From Aquabacterium sp. (lineage in GTDB: Bacteria; Pseudomonadota; Gammaproteobacteria; Burkholderiales; Burkholderiaceae_C), in the NCBI GenBank assembly GCA_023150345.1, contig JAKLLB010000045.1:1-34119 (forward strand): 34,119 nt of DNA. The letters run 5' to 3'. Below, piece by piece: positions 1-9,373 of the stretch; the first letter of the stretch is position 1; every line of letters starts with the position of its first letter. The position numbers were made by a program, and so were the translations under genes. The notes beneath the pieces are model-generated. The model did no database searches, was not told where the DNA came from, and saw nothing but the letters and a program-made list of their open reading frames with translations.

Positions 1-890
<890 letters not shown>

Positions 891-926
891 GCCCCGTTGC
901 CGTCGCTGCCGAACCGCCAGGGCGCC

Positions 927-1475
927 ATGGACACCCGCGTCGATGCGCTGAACCTGATCGAGGCGGCCTGCTGGAACGAGCTCGAGCGCGCGGCGCACGA
1001 GCGCGAGCACGAGTGGCGGCTGATGGCACTGGCCACGGCCGACGGCAGCGCACCCGACCTGCGCACCGTGGTGCTGCGCGAGTGCGACCGCACGGTGCGG
1101 CAGCTCACCTTCTACACCGATGCGCGCTCGCCCAAGGTGGCGCAGATCGTACACATGCCCCAGGGCACGCTGCTGGTGTGGTCGCGCCGGCTGGGGTGGC
1201 AGTTGCGCATGCGCTGCCACCTGGTCATCGAAACCGACGGCCAGGCGGTATCGGCGCGCTGGGCACGGCTGAAGATGACGCCCTCGGCCCAGGACTACCT
1301 GTCGCCGCTGCCGCCGGGCACACCCATCGAACACCCGGGCCTGGAGCGAGGCACCCGCGAGCACTTCGCCGTGGTCCATGCCCGCATCTCGACGATCGAC
1401 TGGCTCGAGTTGCACGACGGCGGCCATCGGCGGGCCCGGTTCTCGGCAGCCGGACCCAGCTGGCTCCACCCCTGA
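927..1475 (+). CDS. Pyridoxamine 5'-phosphate oxidase-like flavin-binding protein
   Basis: 182 residues with the split-barrel FMN-binding fold of the pyridoxamine-phosphate-oxidase superfamily. Features visible are the N-terminal strand LMALATADGSAPDLRTVVLRE, the FYTDARSPKVAQI segment that normally contacts FMN phosphate, and WSRRLGWQLRMRC. The C-terminal substrate region (GLERGTREHFAVVHARISTIDWLEL) resembles the Alr4036-type family rather than true PdxH, which ends in a conserved RLxP segment. The biochemical role is therefore unassigned; flavin binding is a family inference. The ATG at 927 is preferred over an upstream TTG at 897 because homology-like sequence begins near residue 10. No strong Shine-Dalgarno is seen. 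It faces an enoyl-CoA hydratase gene tail to tail, 52 bases away. Confidence 0.85.
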   Translation: MDTRVDALNLIEAACWNELERAAHEREHEWRLMALATADGSAPDLRTVVLRECDRTVRQLTFYTDARSPKVAQIVHMPQGTLLVWSRRLGWQLRMRCHLVIETDGQAVSARWARLKMTPSAQDYLSPLPPGTPIEHPGLERGTREHFAVVHARISTIDWLELHDGGHRRARFSAAGPSWLHP

Positions 1476-1527
1476 CCGGGCGCGGCGGGGGCCGCGGCGG
1501 CGACCTGACCGCCGACGCGCCCTGCGC

Positions 1528-2316
1528 TCAACGATGCCGGAACGCCGGCTTGCGCTTGTTGAGGAAGGCGTCCATGCCTTCCTTCTGGTCGTCCGTGGCG
1601 AACAGCGCGTGGAACATGCGCCGTTCGTACATCACGCCATCGGACAGCGTGCCCTCGAAGGCCCGGTTGACGCACTCCTTGGCCATCATCACGCTGGGCG
1701 CTCCGAACGCGTTGATGACCTCGGCGACCGACAGCGCCTCGGCGATCAGGCGATCGGCCGGGACCACCCGCGATACCAGGCCGGCCCGCTCGGCCTCGGC
1801 GGCGTCCATCATGCGGCCGGTAAGCACCATGTCCATGGCCTTGGCCTTGCCCACCGCGCGCGGCAGGCGCTGGGTGCCGCCAGCGCCCGGAATGACGCCC
1901 AGCTTGATTTCAGGCTGACCAAAGCGGGCGCTGTCGGCAGCGATGAGCATGTCGCACATCATTGCCAATTCGCAGCCACCGCCGAGCGCAAAGCCGGCCA
2001 CCGCGGCGATGACGGGTTTGCGGATCGCGCGGATCTGCTCCCAGTTGCGGGTGATGTAGTCGCCGTTATAGACGTCGCTGAAGGTATAGCGCGCCATCGC
2101 ACCGATGTCGGCGCCAGCGGCAAACGCCTTGTCGCTGCCGGTGATCACCATGCAGCCGATGGCCGGGTCGGCGTCGTACGCCTTCAAGGCGGCGCCGAGT
2201 TCATCCATCAGCGCGTCATTCAGCGCATTGAGCTGCTTCGGGCGGTTCAGGGTGATCAGTCCGGTGCGGCGGTCGCCTTCGCCGCGCACCTCCACCAGGA
2301 TGTTTTCGTAGGTCAT
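1528..2316 (-). CDS. Enoyl-CoA hydratase/isomerase (crotonase family)
   Basis: 262 residues, the standard length for a single-domain short-chain enoyl-CoA hydratase, which adds water to trans-2-enoyl-CoA in fatty-acid or amino-acid beta-oxidation. Crotonase signatures are intact: the oxyanion-hole segments [15 protein letters not shown] and [18 protein letters not shown], and the catalytic-glutamate region [20 protein letters not shown] with both glutamates expected for hydratase activity (Glu in GGGCELA and in QPEIKLG). The chosen ATG at 2316 gives the usual start [10 protein letters not shown]; the frame also opens 30 bases upstream but that adds atypical residues. It stands alone on its strand and is divergent from the gene at 2470. 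A minus-strand TTGACA (2400 to 2395) could be its -35 box, but no good -10 follows. Confidence 0.93.
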   Translation of the reverse strand: MTYENILVEVRGEGDRRTGLITLNRPKQLNALNDALMDELGAALKAYDADPAIGCMVITGSDKAFAAGADIGAMARYTFSDVYNGDYITRNWEQIRAIRKPVIAAVAGFALGGGCELAMMCDMLIAADSARFGQPEIKLGVIPGAGGTQRLPRAVGKAKAMDMVLTGRMMDAAEAERAGLVSRVVPADRLIAEALSVAEVINAFGAPSVMMAKECVNRAFEGTLSDGVMYERRMFHALFATDDQKEGMDAFLNKRKPAFRHR

Positions 2317-2469
2317 GTCGGACTCGCTGTGTGGCTGCAGTGCCAACTTTGGCCATGCAATGCAGCACGATTGCTCAAATCATTCAACCGGAAATGTCAA
2401 TCCCGCGTTAGGCTAGCGCCAGGTCACTCCGCCCGTGGCGGACACAAGCTGTAAGGGACCGGACGCTGC

Positions 2470-2982
2470 ATGGCGACAATCTACCGCAAGACCGACAAGG
2501 GCCGCGCCGAGATCGACACGCGCGCGCACCGGCTGGTGCCCCGGTTGCGCAATGCGTTGATCCTGGTCGACGGCAAGCGCTCGGGCGACGACCTGCGCGG
2601 CATGCTGGGCGCTCAGGCAGACGACACCTTGCAGGCGCTGGTCACCGAGGGCTTCATCGAGGCCGCGGCCACGGTGGCCGAACCCGCTGCCGCGCCGGCG
2701 GTAGCTGCAGCCGCGACCGCGCACGCTGTGGCTGCCGGTCCTGCCTCACGACCGCCGGGCACTCGCGGGCCCAGCTTCGACGTCCAACGCCGTGAGGCGG
2801 TGCGCGCATTGACGGACACGGTCGGCCCCATGGTGGCCGAGATGCTGGCACTGCGAATGGAAAAAGCGCCCGACGCTGTTGCCCTGCATCCGTTGCTGCA
2901 GCAGGCCGTCGAACTGATCCGAAACGTCCGCGGCGCCAACAGCGCGACGGCCTACGCCGAGCGTTTCGTCGAGCACGGTTGA
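2470..2982 (+). CDS. Hypothetical protein: N-terminal winged-helix-like and C-terminal helical domains with Ala-rich linker
   Basis: 170 residues that I do not recognise as a named family. Three parts can be seen. Residues 1-60 are conserved-looking (YRKTDKGRAEIDTRAHRL, then LILVDGKRSGDDL and LVTEGFIE) with a helix-turn-helix or winged-helix pattern. Residues 61-95 are an alanine/proline/valine linker. Residues 105-170 are a predicted helical domain (RREAVRALTDTVGPMVAEML and later LLQQAVELIRNVRG). There is no signal peptide or membrane segment, so it is probably cytoplasmic. A TAAGGGA sequence just upstream could serve as ribosome binding site for the ATG at 2470. It ends 13 bases from the convergent DUF3108 gene. 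The linker suggests two independently folding parts; no enzymatic motif is visible. Confidence 0.8.
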   Translation: MATIYRKTDKGRAEIDTRAHRLVPRLRNALILVDGKRSGDDLRGMLGAQADDTLQALVTEGFIEAAATVAEPAAAPAVAAAATAHAVAAGPASRPPGTRGPSFDVQRREAVRALTDTVGPMVAEMLALRMEKAPDAVALHPLLQQAVELIRNVRGANSATAYAERFVEHG

Positions 2983-2995
2983 ACGCGGCGTCCGC

Positions 2996-4180
2996 TCAGC
3001 GCGACGACCCATCGGAGGCGGCCTGAAGCGGTGGCCGATCCAGGGTGAGTTCGACAAAGGTCTCCGCGTCTTGCCGGATCACGATGCGCACGGGCAGGTA
3101 TTGCAGCGTGGGCGCAAACCACATTTCGGCCGTCATGTCGCCGCCGCGGGCCTCGCGCCGCGGCTTGACGTAGTAGGTGGACACTTCGCCGAAGGGCAAC
3201 TGCAGGGTCTGTTCTTCCTTGACGTCGTAGACCCAGCGGTCGAGCCGGCGGTTGAGCACCAGCGGGACCTCGATCGATTGCCCGACGCGCATCCGGTCGG
3301 GCTGAGTCGTGAACAGCCACGTCAGCTGCACGAACTGGCTGGCCTCGTCCTGCACGCCCGCAACGGTGTCGACCTCGCGGCCGTCGACCAATGTGATGCG
3401 CTGTGGCCCGAACAGCAGCGTCCAGCGGCGCGGCGCCTTGAACAGCACCTTCTGCTCGGCATCGAAGCGCTGCGGCTGCAGGCCCGCCTCGGTGAGCTCG
3501 CCGTCACTGGTGATGCGCCGGGTCAACAACGGCGCCAGCCGGGTCTCAAGATGGACCTGATAGCGCGAACCCGACCGCAGCCAGTCAACCTGCGCGCTGC
3601 CACCCTCGATCGGGCCACGATAGAAGCCCTTTAGCGAGTAGGTGAGCCGCGTCGACGGCGGCCACGCGAAGGACTCCGACGGCGGGGCGGATGCCGCGAC
3701 GGCACCGGCAGGTGGTAGCGCCAAGGCACGGGCGGCCAGGGGTGCACTGGGCGCGACAGCCTCGGCTGGTGCCGCAGCGATCGGCGCTGCGGCCTCGGCC
3801 GGCGGCGCCGCATCGGCCATGCGCGGCGCCTCGGCGGCAGTTGCGCTTGCGACCCCCTGTGCGGGTTCCGGGACCGACGCCGCGGCCGGCGCGCTGGCCG
3901 GGCGCCGTGGTGCCGAAGCGGCCTGCCGAGGCGCGGGCGCACGTGCCGGCGGTGCCGCGACCACGGGCGGCGGCGCTGCCGCTGGCGCCGTCTGCACCAG
4001 CTCCTTGACGAAAGCCACCTCGATGCGGGGTGGCACCTTCTCGGCATGGCCCCATCCGAAACGGTCCTGCACCAGCTGATCGACGAGCGCCAGGTGCGCG
4101 GCTATCACCGCCGGTACCAACACCCAGCTCCCGCGTCGCTGGAGCAGCGGATGGATGGCCGAGCCCGAGGTTGCTGCCAT
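2996..4180 (-). CDS. DUF3108 domain protein with N-terminal membrane anchor and long Pro/Ala linker
   Basis: 394 residues. Residues 15-37 form one hydrophobic segment (VLVPAVIAAHLALVDQLV), probably an uncleaved inner-membrane anchor. Residues 65-165 are an extremely Ala/Pro-rich linker that would let a periplasmic domain reach away from the membrane, in the manner of TonB-like proteins. Residues 165-385 match the DUF3108 pattern: LTYSLKGFYRGPIEGGSAQVDW, then many beta strands ending in an AEMWFAPTLQYLPVRI segment. Function is unknown; DUF3108 proteins are predicted periplasmic beta-rich proteins. The gene starts 21 bases after the M61 peptidase stop, so the two are probably co-transcribed and may act together in the envelope. 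Linker composition is low-complexity and should be ignored in similarity searches. Confidence 0.86.
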   Translation of the reverse strand: MAATSGSAIHPLLQRRGSWVLVPAVIAAHLALVDQLVQDRFGWGHAEKVPPRIEVAFVKELVQTAPAAAPPPVVAAPPARAPAPRQAASAPRRPASAPAAASVPEPAQGVASATAAEAPRMADAAPPAEAAAPIAAAPAEAVAPSAPLAARALALPPAGAVAASAPPSESFAWPPSTRLTYSLKGFYRGPIEGGSAQVDWLRSGSRYQVHLETRLAPLLTRRITSDGELTEAGLQPQRFDAEQKVLFKAPRRWTLLFGPQRITLVDGREVDTVAGVQDEASQFVQLTWLFTTQPDRMRVGQSIEVPLVLNRRLDRWVYDVKEEQTLQLPFGEVSTYYVKPRREARGGDMTAEMWFAPTLQYLPVRIVIRQDAETFVELTLDRPPLQAASDGSSR

Positions 4181-4201
4181 CGGTGCCTGGCCTGCGCGGC
4201 T

Positions 4202-5932
4202 TCAGCCGGCCATCCACGCCCGGCGACGCGCCAGCGCGGCGGCTGGCGCCTTGTCGTGCATCGCCAACACCACGGTCTCGTGCAACGGCGACGGGTCCCG
4301 CGGCTGCACCCGCAGCTGCCGCACACGCTGGTCGCGCACCAGCAGCAGGTCAAAGGCCTTCTGGCGCGACACCCAGGCCTGCGCATCGTCCAGACGCCGG
4401 ATGCGCCAGCCATCCACCGCGAGGAGCTCGTCGCCAGCGCAGATGCCGGCATCACTGGCCGCGCTGCCGGCCAGCACCTGGCGCACCTGAACGCCGGTGA
4501 CGGCGCCCTCCGACAAGCGCAGCCCGAGCGATGCCGCCCAGCCGGCGCGTTCAGTGCTCCATGACACCGCCACGCCCTTCAGCAGCTCGCCCAGGGGCAT
4601 ATCGCCGGTGCCATGCACCCATGCCCGCAGGTCGTCTGCCGCGGCACGCTGGCCCATGGCGCGCAGGGTGCGATCGATGTCGGCCTCGGAGATCGGCCCG
4701 CCGTTGCCCAGCGACCAGAGCCCGCGCATCAACGCATCCAGCGACGATCCCTTGTGTCGCAGGCGTAGGTCCAGTGCCAGCGCGATCAGCGAACCCTTCA
4801 CGTAGTAGCTCACGGTTGCGTTGGGCGTGTTCTCGTCCGGGCGGTAGTACTTCACCCAGGCATCGAAGCTGGCCTCGGCCACGCTCTGCACCTGTCGCCC
4901 AGGGGTGGATGCCACGGTGTTGACGGACTTGGCCAACAGCTTCAGGTAGCGCGCGACGTCGATCAACCCGGCACGCTGCAGCAGCAGGTCGTCGTAGTAG
5001 GAGGTGAAGCCTTCGAAGAACCACAGCATGCGCGTGTAGTTCTCGCCCGTGTAGTTGGGTCGCGCCAGCTCGACGGGCTTGAGTCGCTTGACGTTCCAAG
5101 TGTGGAAGTACTCATGGCTGATCAGGCCCAGCAGTGTCACGTAACCGTCCGGCAGGGTCTCCATGCCGGGGCGCGGCAAGTCCCGCCGAGCGGCGATCAG
5201 CGCAGTGCTGGCGCGGTGCTCGAGCCCACCGTAGCCTTCGTCGACGGCGTTGAGCATGAACACGTAGCGACCGAACGGCGGCGCCGCGCCTGCATGCCCG
5301 TGCCAGAAGCGGATCTGCTGCTCGCAGATGCGCCGGGTGTCGTCCAACAGACGCTGGCCGTCCCAGCCGGGCCATGCGCCGGCCACGATGAACTCGTGCG
5401 GCACGCCGCAGGCCTCGAACTCGCCGCGCCAGAAGGTGCCGAGCTCGAACGGGTGGTCCACCAGTTCGTCGTAGTCGGCCGCGGTGTACTCGCGCTCGCC
5501 GGTCGACGGCATCGCGGTGGCCACCGACCAGCCCCGCGGCAGCCGTCCCAGGGTGACCACGTGGGGATCCGCCTCGCGACCCGTGACCCGCAGGCACAGG
5601 CTGGTGCCGTTGAAGAAGCCGCGCCTGTCGTCGAGGAAGGCCGTGCGCACCGAGGTGTCGAACGCGTACACGCGGTAGCTCACCCGCAGCGTGCGAGCGT
5701 CGGCGCAATCGGCCCGCCATGTGGTCTTGTCCAGCTGCAGCAATGGCACCTCGGTGCGGCCCTGCCATGCGCGCAGGCCACTGAGATGACGCCCGAATTC
5801 GCGCACCATGTAGCTGCCGGGTATCCAGACCGGCAGCGACAGCTCCTGCTGCGCCGCCGGACGCGGCACCTGAAGGGTGACCTCGAAGTGATGCGTGTGC
5901 AGATCGGCGATGTCGATGCGGTAGGCAATCAT
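4202..5932 (-). CDS. M61 family (glycyl aminopeptidase-like) metallopeptidase with PDZ domain
   Basis: 576 residues. The zinc site is HEYFH at residues 273-277, continuing TWNVKRLKP, the M61 signature; the first His, Glu and last His are the expected metal and catalytic residues. The N-terminal half is the beta-rich M61 domain (WIPGSYMVREFGRHLSGL is characteristic). The middle holds the thermolysin-like helical domain (MLWFFEGFTSYYDDLLLQRAG). A PDZ domain lies near residues 465-545, including SDAGICAGDELLAVDG. No signal peptide is evident, so location is uncertain. The family cleaves N-terminal glycine or alanine from peptides. The ATG at 5932 fits the family start; a weak TGACAAT lies about 55 bases upstream. 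It leads a likely two-gene unit with the DUF3108 gene. Confidence 0.93.
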   Translation of the reverse strand: MIAYRIDIADLHTHHFEVTLQVPRPAAQQELSLPVWIPGSYMVREFGRHLSGLRAWQGRTEVPLLQLDKTTWRADCADARTLRVSYRVYAFDTSVRTAFLDDRRGFFNGTSLCLRVTGREADPHVVTLGRLPRGWSVATAMPSTGEREYTAADYDELVDHPFELGTFWRGEFEACGVPHEFIVAGAWPGWDGQRLLDDTRRICEQQIRFWHGHAGAAPPFGRYVFMLNAVDEGYGGLEHRASTALIAARRDLPRPGMETLPDGYVTLLGLISHEYFHTWNVKRLKPVELARPNYTGENYTRMLWFFEGFTSYYDDLLLQRAGLIDVARYLKLLAKSVNTVASTPGRQVQSVAEASFDAWVKYYRPDENTPNATVSYYVKGSLIALALDLRLRHKGSSLDALMRGLWSLGNGGPISEADIDRTLRAMGQRAAADDLRAWVHGTGDMPLGELLKGVAVSWSTERAGWAASLGLRLSEGAVTGVQVRQVLAGSAASDAGICAGDELLAVDGWRIRRLDDAQAWVSRQKAFDLLLVRDQRVRQLRVQPRDPSPLHETVVLAMHDKAPAAALARRRAWMAG

Positions 5933-6076
5933 GGTCGGCTCGACGCCGCGGCCGGCGCCACGGCGGTCGGTGAAGCGGTTCGGGCATTGTCACCGCAGCC
6001 AGGGTGCGCCGCCGGCTTGGGCTGGCTTGGCGTGCGTGGCTGCTGCTGCGTGGGCCGGGCAGCCGGCCGGGCGAAG

Positions 6077-6820
6077 TCAGCCCTTCTTGGCGGCCGCCTG
6101 CAGGCGCGTCTCGATCTGTGCCGCCGGCAGGGCGCCTGGCGAGCGCGTGCCATCCTCGAACACGACCGCCGGCGTGCCCGTCACGCGGTGCTTCTGGCCC
6201 AGCTTGAGGTTGCGCTCGATGGCGGCCGTGTCGCAGTCGGCGGCCGCCTTGGCCGGCGCGACACCATCGACCATCCACGCCCGCCAGGCCTTGCCGGCGT
6301 CCTTGGCACACCAGATGTCGCGCGACTTGACGGTCGAGTCGGGACCGAGGATCGGGTACAGGAAGGTGTAGATCGACACGTCCTTGAGCGTCTGCAGGTC
6401 GCGCTCGATGCGCTTGCAGTAGCCACAGTTCGGGTCACCGAACACCACCATCTTGCGTGTGCCGCTGCCCTGCTTGATCAGGATGGCGTCCTTCAGCGGC
6501 AGCGTGCTGAAGTCGACGGCCGTGAGTTTGTCGACGCGGGCCTGGGTCAGGTCCGTGCGCGTGCGTGTCTCGATGATGGCGCCCTGGATCACGTGGTCGC
6601 CGGTGGCATCGGTGTAGATCAGGTCGCTGCCCATGCGCACCTCGAACAGACCCGGAATCGGCGTGCGCGAGACCTCGTCGATGCGCGGCAGCTTGGGCAG
6701 GCGCTCGGTCAGGGCCTTGCGTATGGTGGCCTCGTCGGCGCGGGCGGGAACGGCAGCTGCCAACGCGACACAGGCCGCCAGAGCAAGGGCAAGACCGGAA
6801 CGCGCATAGGTGGGTGTCAT
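6077..6820 (-). CDS. dsbC: Thiol:disulfide interchange protein DsbC
   Basis: Periplasmic disulfide isomerase that reshuffles wrong disulfides; reduced by DsbD. 247 residues. Residues 1-29 are a signal peptide ending in PARA just before DEAT. The N-terminal dimerisation domain spans about residues 30-85 (LPRIDEVSRTPIPGLFEVR). The thioredoxin-fold domain has the active site FGDPNCGYCKRI with Cys132 and Cys135, and the cis-proline loop RVTGTPAVVF. Two further cysteines (WCAKDAGKAW and AADCDTA) match the structural pair of DsbC. An AAGGA Shine-Dalgarno lies ten bases before the ATG at 6820; an in-frame ATG ten codons upstream is less likely because it would lengthen the signal peptide. The upstream UbiH-type gene ends 13 bases before this start, so the two are likely one transcript. 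Confidence 0.96.
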   Translation of the reverse strand: MTPTYARSGLALALAACVALAAAVPARADEATIRKALTERLPKLPRIDEVSRTPIPGLFEVRMGSDLIYTDATGDHVIQGAIIETRTRTDLTQARVDKLTAVDFSTLPLKDAILIKQGSGTRKMVVFGDPNCGYCKRIERDLQTLKDVSIYTFLYPILGPDSTVKSRDIWCAKDAGKAWRAWMVDGVAPAKAAADCDTAAIERNLKLGQKHRVTGTPAVVFEDGTRSPGALPAAQIETRLQAAAKKG

Positions 6821-6833
6821 GGGTTGGAGTCCT

Positions 6834-7940
6834 TCAGTCGTCGTAGGCACGTGCCGCCAGCACCCGCTTCAGCGGCGCCAGATGATCCAGCAGAGTCAAT
6901 CCGCGGTTGCGGAGTTCCCGTATCCAGGGCGGCGAGGCCGCGAACAGGTGCAACAGCGTGTCGGTGAGCCCTGCCATGGTTTGGGTGGCAGCGGCACGCT
7001 CACGCACATAGCGGTGCAGCAGACCCGCATCCCCCAAGCCGCGCCAGGGTTCGCGCTCGGCGAGCACGCGCGCCAGGGTGGCCACGTCGGCCAGCCCGAG
7101 GTTCAGGCCCTGGCCCGCCAGCGGATGGACCTGATGCGCGGCATCGCCCACCAGCACCCAGCCCGGCCCGCACAATCGGTCGGCACGGCCCAGGGCCAGC
7201 GGCCAGGCGCAGCGTGGAGCCACCAGCTTCAGGCCACCCTCGGCGGCCCCGCAGGCCAGTGCCAGCTCACGTTCGAACTCGGCGTCGGGCAATTGCTGCA
7301 GTTCGTGCGCGCGTGGCGTGGGCAGCGACCACACGAGCGCCAAACTGCGGCCAGGCACCGGCCGGTCCATGGGCAGCAGGGCGAGCACATCTGGCGAGCG
7401 GAACCACTGCCTGGCCCGCCCATCGTGCGGCACATCTGCCAGCAGTCGGGTCGCCAGCGCCGTTTGCTGGTAGTCGCGCCGGTGAAAGGGCACGCCCAAC
7501 TCGTCGCGGCTGCGCGAGTCCTTGCCCTCGGCGAGGACCGTCAGCGCTGCGCGGCCGGGCGTGGGGCCGTCGCGCAGGTGCGGCGCGAACCGCGCGGCCG
7601 TTCGCAGCACGCTGTCGAGCTCGGCGGCGTCGACGATCCACGCCAGCGCAGGCATCTGCAGGGCACCGGCCTCGAAGTGGATCGCACCGCCCGGCGCATC
7701 GCCGCAGACCTGCATGGCCTGCACCGGCGTGACCGCTGTGGCCGCCAGCGCGTCCCACACGCGCAGGCCCTGCAGCAGCGCGCGGGCAGCACCGTTGAGC
7801 GCGTAGGCCCGGACGTCGTCGGATCGAGGCGCCGGCGGTTCGCCCTCCAGGGCCACCGACAGGCCCTGGCGCGACAGGGCAAGGGCCAATGCATAGGCAA
7901 CCGGCCCGCGACCGCGGATGCTCACGTCCACTGCGTTCAT
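6834..7940 (-). CDS. FAD-dependent monooxygenase, UbiH/UbiF/COQ6 family
   Basis: 368 residues. The family hydroxylates the ubiquinone ring using FAD and NADPH. The C-terminal FAD motif is clear: LVGDAAHQVHPLAGQGLNLG. The N-terminal dinucleotide site is weaker (VSIRGRGPVAYALALALSRQG, with Ala where the last Gly is usual), and the middle DG motif reads LAEGKDSRSRDELG rather than ADGxxS. Which ring position it modifies cannot be told. The ATG at 7940 starts the Rossmann strand immediately, as expected; longer in-frame extensions have no family-like sequence. There is no Shine-Dalgarno, but a TACAAT -10-like box lies nine bases before the ATG (7955 to 7950), suggesting a nearly leaderless mRNA. 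It is divergent from ychF and probably co-transcribed with dsbC. Confidence 0.88.
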   Translation of the reverse strand: MNAVDVSIRGRGPVAYALALALSRQGLSVALEGEPPAPRSDDVRAYALNGAARALLQGLRVWDALAATAVTPVQAMQVCGDAPGGAIHFEAGALQMPALAWIVDAAELDSVLRTAARFAPHLRDGPTPGRAALTVLAEGKDSRSRDELGVPFHRRDYQQTALATRLLADVPHDGRARQWFRSPDVLALLPMDRPVPGRSLALVWSLPTPRAHELQQLPDAEFERELALACGAAEGGLKLVAPRCAWPLALGRADRLCGPGWVLVGDAAHQVHPLAGQGLNLGLADVATLARVLAEREPWRGLGDAGLLHRYVRERAAATQTMAGLTDTLLHLFAASPPWIRELRNRGLTLLDHLAPLKRVLAARAYDD

Positions 7941-8136
7941 TGGGCCTGCATTGTAGGAACGGGCCCGGTCGGCTCCGGCCCAGGGACTAAAATGCCCCGC
8001 TTCGCCACGCTGGGGCCACCGGCTGCCGCAAGACCTGGTCACCGGCGCCCCGCGGCCCGTGGCCGGGCATGGTCCGGCGGCCCGGCGGCCCAACCCGTGC
8101 ACACCGTGCGGCGCGCCTGCGCCTCGAAAGCTACCG
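7941..8136. promoter_or_regulatory. Divergent promoter region between the UbiH-type gene and ychF
   Basis: This 196-base gap has no gene. On the minus strand a TACAAT (7955 to 7950) sits nine bases from the monooxygenase ATG. On the plus strand a TAAAAT (7988-7993) is a good -10 candidate for ychF and would give a leader of about 140 bases. Neither has a recognisable TTGACA-type -35 at 16-18 bases. Open frames continue through the leader on both strands but look like GC-rich noise. The calls rest on -10 resemblance alone. Confidence 0.4.
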
Positions 8137-9231
8137 ATGAGTCTGAAATGCGGCATCGTGGGCCTGCCCAATGTGGGCAAGTCGACCCTGTTCAACGCCC
8201 TCACCAAGGCCGGCATCGCCGCCGAGAACTACCCGTTCTGCACGATCGAGCCCAACGTCGGCGTGGTCGAGCTGCCTGACCCCCGCCTGGCGCAGTTGTC
8301 GAAGATCGTGCAGCCCGAGCGCGTCGTTCCGGCAATCGTGGAGTTCGTCGACATCGCCGGACTCGTGGCCGGCGCCAGCAAGGGCGAGGGGCTGGGCAAC
8401 CAGTTCTTGTCGCACATCCGGGAAACCGACGCCATCGTGAACGTGGTGCGCTGCTTCGATGACGAGAACGTGATCCACGTGGCCGGCAAGGTCGACCCGA
8501 TCGCCGACATCGAGGTCATCCAGACCGAGCTCTGCCTGGCGGATCTGGCCACGGTCGAGAAGAGCCTGGTGCGCTACACCAAGGTCGCCAAGGCCGGCGG
8601 CGACAAGGACGCACAGCGTCTGGTGGATGTGCTCAAGAAGTGCGAGGCCGCGCTGAACGAGGCGCGGCCGGTTCGCAGCATCGACTTCAGCAAGGAAGAG
8701 CTCACCGTGCTGCGGCCGCTGTGCCTGATCACGGCCAAGCCGGCAATGTTCGTGGGCAACGTGGCCGAAGACGGATTCCAAGGCAATGCCTACCTGGACC
8801 GGCTGCGTGCCTATGCCCAGGCGCAGAGCGCACCGGTGGTGGCCATCTGCGCCAAGACGGAGGCCGAACTGGCCGAAATGGAAGACGCCGACCGGCTGAT
8901 GTTCCTTCAGGAGATGGGACAGGACGAGCCCGGCCTGAATCGCCTGATCCGCGCTGCGTTCAAGCTGCTGGGCCTGCAGACCTACTTCACCGCCGGGGTC
9001 AAGGAGGTACGTGCCTGGACCATCCACGTCGGCGACACGGCGCCGCAGGCCGCGGGTGTGATCCACACCGACTTCGAACGTGGCTTCATTCGCGCCCAGA
9101 CGATCGCCTATGACGACTTCATCGCCTGCGGCGGCGAACAAGGCGCCAAGGACGCCGGCAAGATGCGCGCCGAAGGCAAGGAATACGTCGTGCGCGATGG
9201 CGACGTGATGAACTTCCTGTTCAACGTGTAA
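8137..9231 (+). CDS. ychF: Redox-responsive ATPase YchF (Obg-family, translation-associated)
   Basis: 364 residues, matching the usual 363-364. YchF (OLA1 type) is a P-loop NTPase that prefers ATP and associates with ribosomes and stress responses. The G1 P-loop is GLPNVGKST at residues 8-16, then [11 protein letters not shown] (G2 region) and [20 protein letters not shown] (G3). The noncanonical G4, which explains ATP preference in the family, is expected near [13 protein letters not shown] coiled-coil segment lies around residues 120-190 and the TGS domain is at the C-terminus ([15 protein letters not shown] to the end MNFLFNV). The ATG at 8137 gives [11 protein letters not shown], the standard start; an upstream in-frame ATG adds unrelated sequence. 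It appears to be a single-gene transcript. Confidence 0.97.
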   Translation: MSLKCGIVGLPNVGKSTLFNALTKAGIAAENYPFCTIEPNVGVVELPDPRLAQLSKIVQPERVVPAIVEFVDIAGLVAGASKGEGLGNQFLSHIRETDAIVNVVRCFDDENVIHVAGKVDPIADIEVIQTELCLADLATVEKSLVRYTKVAKAGGDKDAQRLVDVLKKCEAALNEARPVRSIDFSKEELTVLRPLCLITAKPAMFVGNVAEDGFQGNAYLDRLRAYAQAQSAPVVAICAKTEAELAEMEDADRLMFLQEMGQDEPGLNRLIRAAFKLLGLQTYFTAGVKEVRAWTIHVGDTAPQAAGVIHTDFERGFIRAQTIAYDDFIACGGEQGAKDAGKMRAEGKEYVVRDGDVMNFLFNV

Positions 9232-9373
9232 GCGCGTCGCGCCGGGTCGGCCGGATGCCCTGACAGCCGGCCCAGCGGCCCGGTTCCAGCGGTCACTTCG
9301 ATGCGCCGCTGTGGTGTTAGGCTTGCGCGTCCCCAATCCCGGGCCACGCGGGTCGCGCGTAGCCCGCGCCCCG

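Noticed and set aside
1378-2454. Plus-strand frame opposite the enoyl-CoA hydratase
   Set aside because: The crotonase frame has a full set of family motifs; this one has none.
3631-4047. Pro/Arg-rich frames on both strands in the DUF3108 linker region
   Set aside because: They arise from the repetitive GC-rich codons of the Ala/Pro linker.
5102-6967. Plus-strand frame of 621 codons opposite the M61 peptidase and dsbC
   Set aside because: It runs across two unrelated real genes and the gap between them, as expected of a chance frame.
6810-8279. Plus-strand frame running into ychF
   Set aside because: It covers the antisense of the UbiH-type gene and an off-frame part of ychF; no motif.
8131-9336. 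Minus-strand frame opposite ychF
   Set aside because: A complete YchF with P-loop and TGS domain is on the plus strand.
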